From the NCBI GenBank assembly GCA_021927905.1, contig BLLK01000069.1, positions 3,261,583-3,325,582 on the forward strand: a stretch of 64,000 nt of DNA, written 5' to 3'. Made by a program: the position numbers and the translations under genes. Below the pieces are notes generated by a model. It was not told where the DNA came from and ran no database searches. It worked only from the letters and a program-made list of their open reading frames with translations. Origin of the DNA: Chaetoceros tenuissimus. Its lineage: Eukaryota > Bacillariophyta > Thalassiosirophyceae > Chaetocerotales > Chaetocerotaceae. Below are positions 1 through 8,216 of the stretch, in pieces; the first letter of the stretch is position 1; every line of letters begins with the position of its first letter.

Positions 1-398
1 ATACTTGTATGATAGTCCCCCGTTTTCAACATGGAAGCAATACTTTGTTGCCTACCATAAAATTGAGTTTGTCCTGATGGATAGAGGCCCCAGGTGCCGA
101 ACACTTCCGTCCCCCGATGCGGTTGATTACCACTTAGCAGCGAGTAGCGACTTGGTGCACATAGTGGTGTACTATGTGCATCTGTAAATGTGACTCCTTT
201 TTCTTGAAGAGCACGTAGATTTGGCATATCCACAATTTCATTATTCCAATAGCCTGGCACATCTCCCGTTCCAACGTCATCTGCAAGTATTATGAGTACA
301 TTTGGCTTCTTCTTTTGCGCTAGAGTATGTGTAGCTCCAAATAATAGGCATAGCAGTGGTACCGTAGATAATATCTTCATCATAGAGTTTGCTTGCAT
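1..398 (-). CDS. Secreted sulfatase, N-terminal part (cut by window edge)
   Basis: Reading the minus strand from an ATG at 398 (alternatives at 383 and 380) gives about 132 residues before the window ends. A hydrophobic signal peptide (LSTVPLLCLLFGATHTLA) is followed by PNVLIILADDVGTGDVPG, the metal-binding start of alkaline-phosphatase-superfamily sulfatases. Further on comes LCAPSRYSLLSG, the C-x-P-S-R signature whose Cys (residue 80 from the 398 start) is converted to formylglycine in active type I sulfatases. Members hydrolyse sulfate esters, here probably in the secretory path or outside the cell. No stop is seen, so this is a partial gene and not a pseudogene. The family is certain; the substrate is unknown. 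Confidence 0.9.
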   Translation of the reverse strand, partial: MQANSMMKILSTVPLLCLLFGATHTLAQKKKPNVLIILADDVGTGDVPGYWNNEIVDMPNLRALQEKGVTFTDAHSTPLCAPSRYSLLSGNQPHRGTEVFGTWGLYPSGQTQFYGRQQSIASMLKTGDYHTS

Positions 399-734
399 GC
401 AACGTTTTTATGGAACAATACATCATTCAACTTTGGACTTGGGAGGATGAGAAATCTCGTTATGCATGAATTTCAAAATCAGAGATGGGACTAAAACTTC
501 CTCTCCTGCCTAGCTATGCGTCGACTCTTTACATGGCTAGAAAAGAGGAGCATTTGGGCCGGCCGCCGCCGGCCGCCGGGCTGCGGCGGCTGGGGGGACG
601 AGCAACATACCTATAGCAGCGAGCGCAACAGCAACAAGCAACACAGCCCGGCTACCGGCTAATTAAATTTTTGAAAAAATAGCACATTCTTGTTCTCAAA
701 GTACTACCTATACATCATTATCATCAAACAGACC
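399..734. other. Intergenic, divergent promoters, with a GC-rich island
   Basis: This stretch separates the divergent sulfatase and glycosyltransferase genes. Positions 556-600 are almost pure G and C (only about three A/T in 45 bases) inside AT-rich sequence. They contain GGCCGGCC at 557-564 and several GCCGCC/CGGCGG units that can pair with each other. Nothing else is recognisable. Confidence 0.6.
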
Positions 735-2359
735 ATGGCGATCAAGTCATCATCTCTTTTCAAGATAGTAGCAGGAGTCTGTGCCTTGTTCTTCCTGGGT
801 CAAGTACTGTTTATGATGCAGCCAAAGTACAGTCTGGACGATGCCATAAAAGGCTACGAAATAGGCAAAGATCATGAGATATCCGCACCTCAAAGAGTAT
901 CCCAGTCAGTCTCATATCCCGACCAAAACATACGAGAAAAGGGAGAACCTAGCGGTCCATCAGATGGCACATTCAACTCATTTCCAATCTATCATAAAAA
1001 ATATACTCAAGGCTTTCATTCAAACTCACACTGCATTGGGGAAAACTTTCGACAAGATGCATGGAAATACCGATCATGTCAATTTCAAAATTTATGCTTT
1101 GACACATCTTCAATGAAATTTGTACTTTTTGCATCACAAGAACAATATGAACTGGAAAAAGCATTGAAACATGAGCATTTGACTGACTTCTCACCTGCAT
1201 CGAGTATGAACACTACACTCAGTGTAGGTGCTATTAATCCAAAATGGGGAAAAGAACATGCACTGTTGGAATGGTATCCGGAATTAAGGCCGGTGGAAGA
1301 AATTGTCAATACTGGTTATTATCAATTACAGACCGATAAAGTGTTGATACCGTGGCACTCGATGGCAGGCTTCAATCCAGGACATTTAGTATGGGATGAT
1401 TTTTTACCTCTTTATACTCTCTTGACTTCGTTTGATTTGTTGCAAAAGGAATTAGTATTGATTCGATATGATTTGACTTTAGCACAATGGGCTAGTTGTC
1501 AACGTCAATATACAAAGTGCGCGCCTATTCTCAAAAAGTTTTTACCCTTGATTGGAACGCAATTGGACAAAACTACAAACCAAAATGAAACAGCGTTGGT
1601 ACTGAATGGAGAGCAAAGGTCTAAATATATATGTGCCCCAAATGGAGCAGCTGGGCTAGGCATGTTGTCTGATCATGGACTGAAATTGCATGGTTGGTCG
1701 CCAAAGGGTGAGTTGAACATTTAGATTGCTTTTGTAATTATATCGCTTTAAGGTGAAACTCATTATATCATTCAGATTATGAATATGCATACAACATTGG
1801 ACGTGGAGGGCAAATGCTTCAATTTAGAAATTGGATGATGGCAAAGTTGGGTGTCCAGCAACCTAGGAAAATACATTCACCACCATATCGAATCATTGTT
1901 TCTGTGGGATCTAGTAAATCACCGAACAGAAATGTAAGCTTCAAAAAACATATTGAATTGTTGAAAGAGAAACTAGGAGGAAAATATGAAATGGATATAA
2001 TGCCTGTACAATTTAAAACAATGACGATGAAAGAACAATTAGAGCTGGTTTCGGAAGCTAGCCTTTTCATCACAATGTGCGGGGGAGGAGCAGTAACAGC
2101 AATGTTTCTCCCAAAAGGTGCTAGTCTTCTTGCGTATTTCAATGAAAAAGACGGACATGGTGGTACACCCGCACGGTTAGATTGGGATTTATTGAATAAC
2201 CTTGGATATCTTCGTGTCCATTGGCTACCAAGACCACAGGAATCAATCGCAGCAGCACGAAGGCACAGAAATCCACCACCTGGTCAACATGATTATGATG
2301 CATTTATCAAGCTAGTTGATCATGAACTTGATGTAATATCGCATAACAATGACTACTAA
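735..2359 (+). CDS. Golgi type II membrane glycosyltransferase, GT61-like
   Basis: Two exons, 735-1707 and 1776-2359. The intron 1708-1775 starts GTGAGT, ends TTCAG, and splices in phase 1, joining WSPK to DYEYAYNIGRGG without breaking the frame. The ATG at 735 is chosen because it directly precedes a single membrane anchor (KIVAGVCALFFLGQVLF), giving a type II protein with its catalytic part in the lumen. The C-terminal segment FITMCGGGAVTAMFLPKGAS resembles the conserved block of GT61/DUF563 transferases (usually G-x-HGAGL followed by a hydrophobic LPPGA), although the His is absent here. Expected role: addition of a sugar to secreted glycoproteins or polysaccharides. The family call is moderate; donor and acceptor are unknown. 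Confidence 0.6.
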
Positions 2360-2758
2360 AGAAGTGGTTTGAATGAATGTTTTAGCTAGTTGATCATACT
2401 ACTTACTTATCGCACAATGATATTTCCTTTCCGTATCAGAGAAAGAAAAGTGTAGGTGTAATGAATGGGTATTTTACGGTTATTTGTTGTTCGTACGTAC
2501 TAACAACATACCAACAGACCGAAAAGAACATTACCTACAACCTATTGTACGTACAACCGACAACATCATCTCCATTTTAACATATGTTACGCTGTTGGCT
2601 TTTTCGTGATAACATACATAACATTTGTATACACCCATTTGCTTTTGAAAAGGAAAGAAAAGTGAACATATGCGAGACATATATCAAAGAGTGTAAATTT
2701 TTATAGGAGCAAGGAAGGAAGTTTTAGATCTTGCCGCTAGGAGCAAGGAGCAGGAATA
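2360..2758. other. Intergenic with two palindromes
   Basis: No gene is seen. 2485-2508 is a near-perfect 24-bp palindrome: 7-bp arms TGTTGTT/AACAACA around a TACGTA core, with two unpaired positions each side. 2545-2556 is a perfect palindrome, TTGTACGTACAA. Both contain GTACGTAC, a motif that recurs between genes in this window (see findings). Confidence 0.6.
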
Positions 2759-3313
2759 ATGAGGGTGGCAAAATTACTATCTGGTAGTTGTATGTGTAGA
2801 TCGATACATTGGACTGTCAAAGATGCAAGAATTGGTCAGATTCTAATATGCCACTGTGAATTGTGCCGCAAAAGTTCAGGATCTGTGAACGTACCATTTA
2901 TAGCTTTACCAAAAAGTGCAGTTTGGACGCAACTCGAAAAATCAGATACATTACAAAAGTATTCTTCCAGTAATGTTGCAGATCGATACTTTTGTTCCAA
3001 ATGCGGTTCATTTGTATGTATGGATTATAGTCATGAGAAATCAACTGTATGGTTACCGATGGGAACATTATCTTCTTCAAAAGAAAATACAAGTATAGAG
3101 ACGATTTTAGATAGCACAAAGGATTGCCACATATTCAAAGAAGATCAAGCTTCCTTTGAATCAGCCTTAGATGCATTACCTCGAGAAGAATATTTTGGAT
3201 ATTACAAAAGTGATTGCTGTAGCGCTGGCAAAGAATGGGATGACCTTGGTGATTGGAAAGAGGAGATTGATGAAAGAGCGACTGGAGAAGACGTAGAAGA
3301 CGCAAAGACTTGA
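2759..3313 (+). CDS. GFA/CENP-V-domain protein
   Basis: Single exon, 184 residues. Zinc-ligand cysteines follow the pattern of the glutathione-dependent formaldehyde-activating (GFA) family: CxC at residues 11/13, CxCxxC at 31/33/36 and CxxC at 79/82. Family members bind two zinc ions. Some react with S-hydroxymethyl-glutathione; most are uncharacterised. The C-terminus (EWDDLGDWKEEIDERATGEDVEDAKT) is an acidic extension. No signal peptide is seen, so it is probably cytosolic. Domain call is firm; reaction is unknown. Confidence 0.85.
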   Translation: MRVAKLLSGSCMCRSIHWTVKDARIGQILICHCELCRKSSGSVNVPFIALPKSAVWTQLEKSDTLQKYSSSNVADRYFCSKCGSFVCMDYSHEKSTVWLPMGTLSSSKENTSIETILDSTKDCHIFKEDQASFESALDALPREEYFGYYKSDCCSAGKEWDDLGDWKEEIDERATGEDVEDAKT

Positions 3314-3965
3314 AATCCATGCGAAATTTCATAATCACAGCATATAAAACGATATTTCAAAAAAATATCAGAAAGAGAAATAAAAAAGAGAAAATTGGCG
3401 TTACATATTCCAATGAATAAAGTTGAACTTCTGTTTGTGGTAACTTCCATTTAAAATTTCCCTACGTAAGCTATATTGTTCTACGTTTATTCTGGGGTAA
3501 TTAGGCGTTTATTTTTATGTACATGAAGACTAGCGAGGATTTTGGAGATGAATAGACTTCATTGAAAAGGTGGACCTGTTCAAACATTGTTATTCAAAGT
3601 CTAATAATGGAAGAAAAGTTAAGAGTTCGCAGAAGCGTTCTTTAATTGGGAATACGAAGTAAGTACGTACATATTTACACTAAAAGATTAAAAATATAAG
3701 GTCACACCGGTTCTCTCACGACTCGGCTGACTCCACAAGAAGAGAAAAATAATTTCAAACTCTAGGTTGTTTCCATGACTGCTGTCGCAATTGAGTACCA
3801 CAGAAAGAGAACAAAGGGGAAAGGTGACGTAAAACCTCGTAAACCCAACCTGTGTTCACTTTTTAGGATAGTTCGAACCTGGGAAAAATAAATTGGGAAG
3901 AGGGAAGACCACAAACCATCTTACTATGTTGTTGAGTGCTAGCAAGTGTTTTTCATAAATATATA
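3314..3965. other. Intergenic; nothing recognised
   Basis: This lies between two plus-strand genes and probably holds the promoter of the 7-TM gene. A GTACGTAC palindrome lies at 3663-3670. A GTTCGAACC-like string near 3870 is not part of a tRNA. Reading frames here are antisense shadows or short. Confidence 0.5.
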
Positions 3966-5522
3966 ATGCTATCGATGTTGCTAGCAAACAAGAAGTTGCC
4001 TCTAGTAGGAGGAAGAGATCTCGAAAGCTTGGGGAATCTATCCTTCTTGTTGAATACTATTGATCCTATTTCCCTCTCAATTGAAATAGGGATCTCTGTT
4101 CTTTCGATGACATCATCTTTGATACTAGCAAGTATCTTATATAGAGAAGGACTCCAGAATTCACTGTACAATAGGATCTACTTCTTCATGGCAATATCGG
4201 CATTGTGCATATCTTTTTCTTCGGCATGCTCAACTCTACCTATTCCTACAGATACACTGTACACCGAACTTGCTGAAAAGTATTACGTTTTGGGAAATAC
4301 ATTCACATGCAACTTGCAGGCAGCATTAAATAACTTTGCTTGTATTGTATTTACTTTAGAAAGTTGCTTTCTTTGTTTATACTTTCTTGTCAAGATATTC
4401 CTCAACAAAAGCGAAAGCTACATACCCAAGATGGCCGAGTTTCTAATTCATCTTCTAATCATGACTTTCGCTGGGGGGATGATATACGATTTATTGATAC
4501 ATGAATTATTACATGCAGTACCCGTGTATGGGCTGTGTGATTTATCACCACTATATCCTCTTTGGTGTGATGGTCCAAATGACGAAACTTTGACTTGCAA
4601 GAACAGCAGAGGCAATATGGAATCCTTCTTTATCCCTATAGCGAATGTTGAAGTTACCGTCATGTCTGCTGTGGTAGCGATTGCTCTTCTATGCTTTATC
4701 TTGATTGTATATGAGATCTATGATCGAGAACGCAAACTGAATCTATACATTGAAGACTTTGCAAATGATGAAGGCCATGATTTGCTTCTATACAATATTC
4801 ATGACTTTCGAGATGCTGATGATGAAGATCGTACTGGAATGGAGGAATTTCGAAGGAGAAACTTTCGTGCCACCAGGGATATTGCGATTCAAGCATTGGT
4901 TTACTCTGTATATTTTCTTCTCTCGTTGATGCCATTGGTACCAATCTCTTTATATTACCATTCGTCGGGACACATGACGATTGGATATTTCGTTCATTGT
5001 CTCATCAAAATATGCAACACCACTTTTTCTTCACAGGGGCTTTGGATCTTTGGCATTCATATGTGGCATCGTACAAGGATAATAAAACATGCTAATGAGG
5101 GTATTAGCTCTCTCGCAGCATTCAAAAGAGCATTTTCTCCTCTATCTCCTGAAGAAAGGGCATCTTCGATTCTCCACAGAGATTTTGTATTTGATGGTAT
5201 AGAAGTCATGGAGGATGATAGTAATGAGAGCGGTGATCCATATTCTTCCCAAGAATCAAAGAGCGAAGAACAACAAGTCAAAGAAATCTTGGCTATCAAC
5301 AGATCTCGAGTACAGCGATTTCTAAATCGTTATAATTATGGAAGTATGCAAGCATCTTATGCTACTTCTGAAGAAGTTCATAGCCCAAAACCATCCCAAG
5401 ATTCATCTTCCCGCGACAATGCATCGATGGAAGCGAATTCAATTCCTTCAGCTGGTCAATATTCCCAAGCACTGAGTGGATTTTTCGAAAGTCCAACTAG
5501 AAATCAAAGTACCTTTGTCTGA
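3966..5522 (+). CDS. Seven-transmembrane receptor-like protein
   Basis: Single exon, 518 residues from the ATG at 3966; the in-frame codon at 3936 is GTG, not ATG. Hydrophobic segments lie near residues 34-58, 70-90, 112-143, 157-182, 226-250, 300-328 and 336-362, giving seven helices. A Cys at the start of helix 3 (C115) and several in the long loop between helices 4 and 5 (C191, C201, C211) could form the disulfide typical of GPCRs. The seventh helix ends in FGIHMWHRTRIIKHA, followed by a long Ser/Glu-rich cytoplasmic tail rich in possible phosphorylation sites. The layout resembles cAMP-receptor or secretin-like GPCRs, but I recognise no subfamily motif. Ligand unknown. Confidence 0.6.
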   Translation: MLSMLLANKKLPLVGGRDLESLGNLSFLLNTIDPISLSIEIGISVLSMTSSLILASILYREGLQNSLYNRIYFFMAISALCISFSSACSTLPIPTDTLYTELAEKYYVLGNTFTCNLQAALNNFACIVFTLESCFLCLYFLVKIFLNKSESYIPKMAEFLIHLLIMTFAGGMIYDLLIHELLHAVPVYGLCDLSPLYPLWCDGPNDETLTCKNSRGNMESFFIPIANVEVTVMSAVVAIALLCFILIVYEIYDRERKLNLYIEDFANDEGHDLLLYNIHDFRDADDEDRTGMEEFRRRNFRATRDIAIQALVYSVYFLLSLMPLVPISLYYHSSGHMTIGYFVHCLIKICNTTFSSQGLWIFGIHMWHRTRIIKHANEGISSLAAFKRAFSPLSPEERASSILHRDFVFDGIEVMEDDSNESGDPYSSQESKSEEQQVKEILAINRSRVQRFLNRYNYGSMQASYATSEEVHSPKPSQDSSSRDNASMEANSIPSAGQYSQALSGFFESPTRNQSTFV

Positions 5523-5627
5523 AAGAAGTCAGAATCAAAAGGCAGTGACTAGATTTTATTCAAGACTTTGTATTTATACGTTACCCATCATAGAGAATCA
5601 TAAATTATAAGTAATAAGTTCTAAATT

Positions 5628-6662
5628 TCAGTTACTGAAACTTTGTGCAAAGTATTCTACAACTTTTTCCTTTTTGTACTTTTCAGCAGTGTCTTGTGGT
5701 GTCATGCCCTCATTATTTCGTATAGATGCATCAGCCCCCGCGTCAATAAGCACCTTGACCATTTTGTCATTGCCTGTTCTTGCTGCCAACCACAAAGCTG
5801 TACATCCATTTTTTTCAGTTGCATCAATAGCTTTCTTGGACTCATCTAATGTCAAGAGATACTCCATTACATCCATACAGCCGCAAAAGGATGCAATAGC
5901 CAGAGGCCTTCTTTCATTTTCATCACTTGTTTGCAAATCTGCACCTCTTTGTATCAATTCCTTGACAATGTTCACAAAATTACGTTCGCATGCTACGAGC
6001 AAGGGAGTCAAGCCAGCTTTGTTTTTCATTGTCAGTGGTCGTTCATTAAAATCATTTGAATCAAACAGTCTTTGCTCTGATTCCAAAAGTAATTCTAGCA
6101 AGGGCCCTTCGTATCCTGATGACACCACTACATGTAGTAATGTATCTCCAGAATTATTTTTCGAAATCAGTATATCCCAAACATCTGCATCATTGAGTAT
6201 TTCCAATGCTTTTTCAATCACTTTTACATGTCCTTTGAAAGCAGCTGCTAAAAGCGGTAGATCTCCAGTTGAATTGCCTTCCAAGAAAGCTGCAGATACA
6301 TTCAAATTGTTTCTAGAGTCATTCATGTATGTCACAAGATATTCAACGATGTCTACATGCCCATATCCACACGCAATCCAAAGAGGAGAACAACCAATCT
6401 TGTTCTTTTGCAGTACATCCGCATGACAATCTTCAATTAAGAATTTACAAATATCCAAGTGTCCACTGAATGCTGCTCCGATGAGTGCAGAGTTTCCTTC
6501 TTCATCTGCATCATTGACAAAGTTTGCCAATTCATCGTTAGATTTGAGACTGGTGGCTGCGATGTGATGACCTACAAGCTCCTTTATTTTGGCCAGATTC
6601 CCTTCTATTGCTGGCTGTAAAAGAGGAGCTGGTTCACTCTTGGTAGTCAAGTAGTTTCCCAT
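5628..6662 (-). CDS. Ankyrin-repeat protein with possible N-myristoyl site
   Basis: Single exon, 344 residues, almost entirely ankyrin repeats (for example NSALIGAAFSGHLDICKFLI, SPLWIACGYGHVDIVEYLV, TALWLAARTGNDKMVKVLID), at least seven units. The start MGNYLTTK satisfies the N-myristoylation pattern (Gly2, small residue at position 6, no Pro at 7), suggesting membrane attachment. No catalytic domain is present, so it probably works as a protein-binding scaffold. It is divergent with the SDR gene across about 250 bp. Confidence 0.85.
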   Translation of the reverse strand: MGNYLTTKSEPAPLLQPAIEGNLAKIKELVGHHIAATSLKSNDELANFVNDADEEGNSALIGAAFSGHLDICKFLIEDCHADVLQKNKIGCSPLWIACGYGHVDIVEYLVTYMNDSRNNLNVSAAFLEGNSTGDLPLLAAAFKGHVKVIEKALEILNDADVWDILISKNNSGDTLLHVVVSSGYEGPLLELLLESEQRLFDSNDFNERPLTMKNKAGLTPLLVACERNFVNIVKELIQRGADLQTSDENERRPLAIASFCGCMDVMEYLLTLDESKKAIDATEKNGCTALWLAARTGNDKMVKVLIDAGADASIRNNEGMTPQDTAEKYKKEKVVEYFAQSFSN

Positions 6663-6857
6663 GATGCTATATAATTATCTGGGAATATTCAAGTATTAAT
6701 ATGCATATGAATATGTATATTCGTGTGGATTTCCTAGGAACCTAATAAATCAAGTTGTGCATGGTAAAAATGAAATGAACAATGACGATCATGTGTGATT
6801 AGAGTATCCTCTTTTCTCAATATAGCTAGCCGTATAGCTAAAGTGGCCCTTAAATGT

Positions 6858-6882
6858 ATAACCGTACGATCTCGGCGGTTAT
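6858..6882. promoter_or_regulatory. ATAACCG-N11-CGGTTAT inverted repeat (Myb-type pair)
   Basis: Perfect 7-bp arms at 6858-6864 and 6876-6882, lying between the divergent ankyrin and SDR genes. Each arm contains CNGTTA, the core read by R2R3-type Myb proteins. Similar paired motifs occur at 28.07 kb and 36.55 kb. Its presence argues that SDR translation starts downstream of it. Confidence 0.45.
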
Positions 6883-6937
6883 AGCAGTTCGTCATTGCTG
6901 CGTTGCTGCGTTGATGAGTATCTTTTTCACACAAATA

Positions 6938-7786
6938 ATGAAAGGTTCACTCACCTCTATCCTAATTCTATCCATCTGTATTCAAACACTAGCATTTGCC
7001 AACATGTACCGTCTTCAAGATACTGTCGTTGTACTTACTGGAGCATCCAGTGGAATTGGAGCATCCATCGCAGAACATCTCCTCAAAGAAGGAGCAAAGG
7101 TCTGTATGGGTGCTAGACGTGTTGAAAAACTAGCAGAAGTAAAGGACGCAGCAACTGCTAAATACTCCGAGAGTCCAGGAACTCTCATCTACAAAGCATG
7201 TGATGTCACTCAAAGAGACTCTGTATGTGAACTTGTACAAGAAGCAGAAGAGAAGCTCGGTGATGTCGATGTGATTATCAACTGTGCAGGAGTCATGTAC
7301 TTTACTCAAATGAAGAATTGTATCATGGATCAATGGGAGCAGACTATTGATGTGAACTGTAAGGGAGTATTGAATGGAATTGGAGCTGTGCTGCCAAAGA
7401 TGACTGCTAGAGGTAAAGGAAAGATTATTACCATCAGCAGTGATGCAGGTTTGCGTCAATTTCAAAGTCTAGCTGTTTACTGTGCGAGCAAGGCTTTTGT
7501 TGAGACTCTTTCTGAAATTACTAGAAGGGAGCTAGTTGGTACTGGAGTTACTTTGACTACCATCTGTCCTGGAGATGTCAAGGGAACTGAGCTTATTATG
7601 AAGAATACTGATGACGAAGCAGCAGGGAAGATTGGAGTTGAGATTGGAAAGCCTGTTGGAGAAGGATTCACTCGTGAGCAGTTGTTGGATGTCGATGATG
7701 TTGCTGATGCTGTCATCTACGCAATGACTGCTCCTCCACATGTTGCAATTAATACAGTTTTGATTGAGCCAAGAGATCAGGAGTAG
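6938..7786 (+). CDS. Short-chain dehydrogenase/reductase (classical SDR)
   Basis: 282 residues from the ATG at 6938. Other in-frame ATGs are at 6854, 6914 and 7004. The 6938 start gives a clear signal-like segment (LTSILILSICIQTLAFA); the 7004 start (MYRLQDT) would give the bare enzyme seen in bacterial homologues. Diagnostic motifs are TGASSGIG (cofactor loop), INCAGV (NNAG position) and YCASK (catalytic Tyr and Lys). The ARR after the second strand favours NADP(H). The sequence resembles the YdfG-type group acting on small alcohols or hydroxy acids, but the substrate is unknown. Location depends on the true start. Confidence 0.9.
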   Translation: MKGSLTSILILSICIQTLAFANMYRLQDTVVVLTGASSGIGASIAEHLLKEGAKVCMGARRVEKLAEVKDAATAKYSESPGTLIYKACDVTQRDSVCELVQEAEEKLGDVDVIINCAGVMYFTQMKNCIMDQWEQTIDVNCKGVLNGIGAVLPKMTARGKGKIITISSDAGLRQFQSLAVYCASKAFVETLSEITRRELVGTGVTLTTICPGDVKGTELIMKNTDDEAAGKIGVEIGKPVGEGFTREQLLDVDDVADAVIYAMTAPPHVAINTVLIEPRDQE

Positions 7787-8216
7787 AATGTTTGGTATCA
7801 TGGAAATTATTACCATTTTAAAATAATTACCCACAAGCGCATACATTGAAAAAGAAAATGATTTTTTAAACAGAAAAAATGGACTATAAATTTTAACAAA
7901 TTGTCTTCCAAGGTACTTTCTAATCTTACAAGTTGTCATGTAGTGTTTTATTCTACTTTTATTTTCTTATCGTTATTCTATAATACTGTTTTAGTGCCAT
8001 ATGAACGCACTTAGTCCGTTTATTAGCTGGTGTTCACCTCCTTTCAATGAAAACAAAAGGTTCAAATTCAGTAGTAGTATCAGTCTAGTATCAGTAATCT
8101 TCTGTTTAAAATTAGATTTTTTCATGTCTATTTAACTTTTTGTGCATGTGCTTATTTTGCTGAATGTAATAGCAATTTTTCTTTATCCCTTTACGATTAA
8201 ATTCCAGTGAAAAAAT
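7787..8216. other. Convergent intergenic; nothing seen
   Basis: A 3'-to-3' gap between the SDR gene and the methyltransferase-aldolase gene. It is AT-rich with homopolymer T and A runs that may serve polyadenylation. No gene or RNA is recognised. Confidence 0.5.

Noticed and set aside
3860-3885. GTTCGAACC-like string resembling a tRNA T-loop
   Set aside because: No acceptor, D or anticodon arms can be folded around it.
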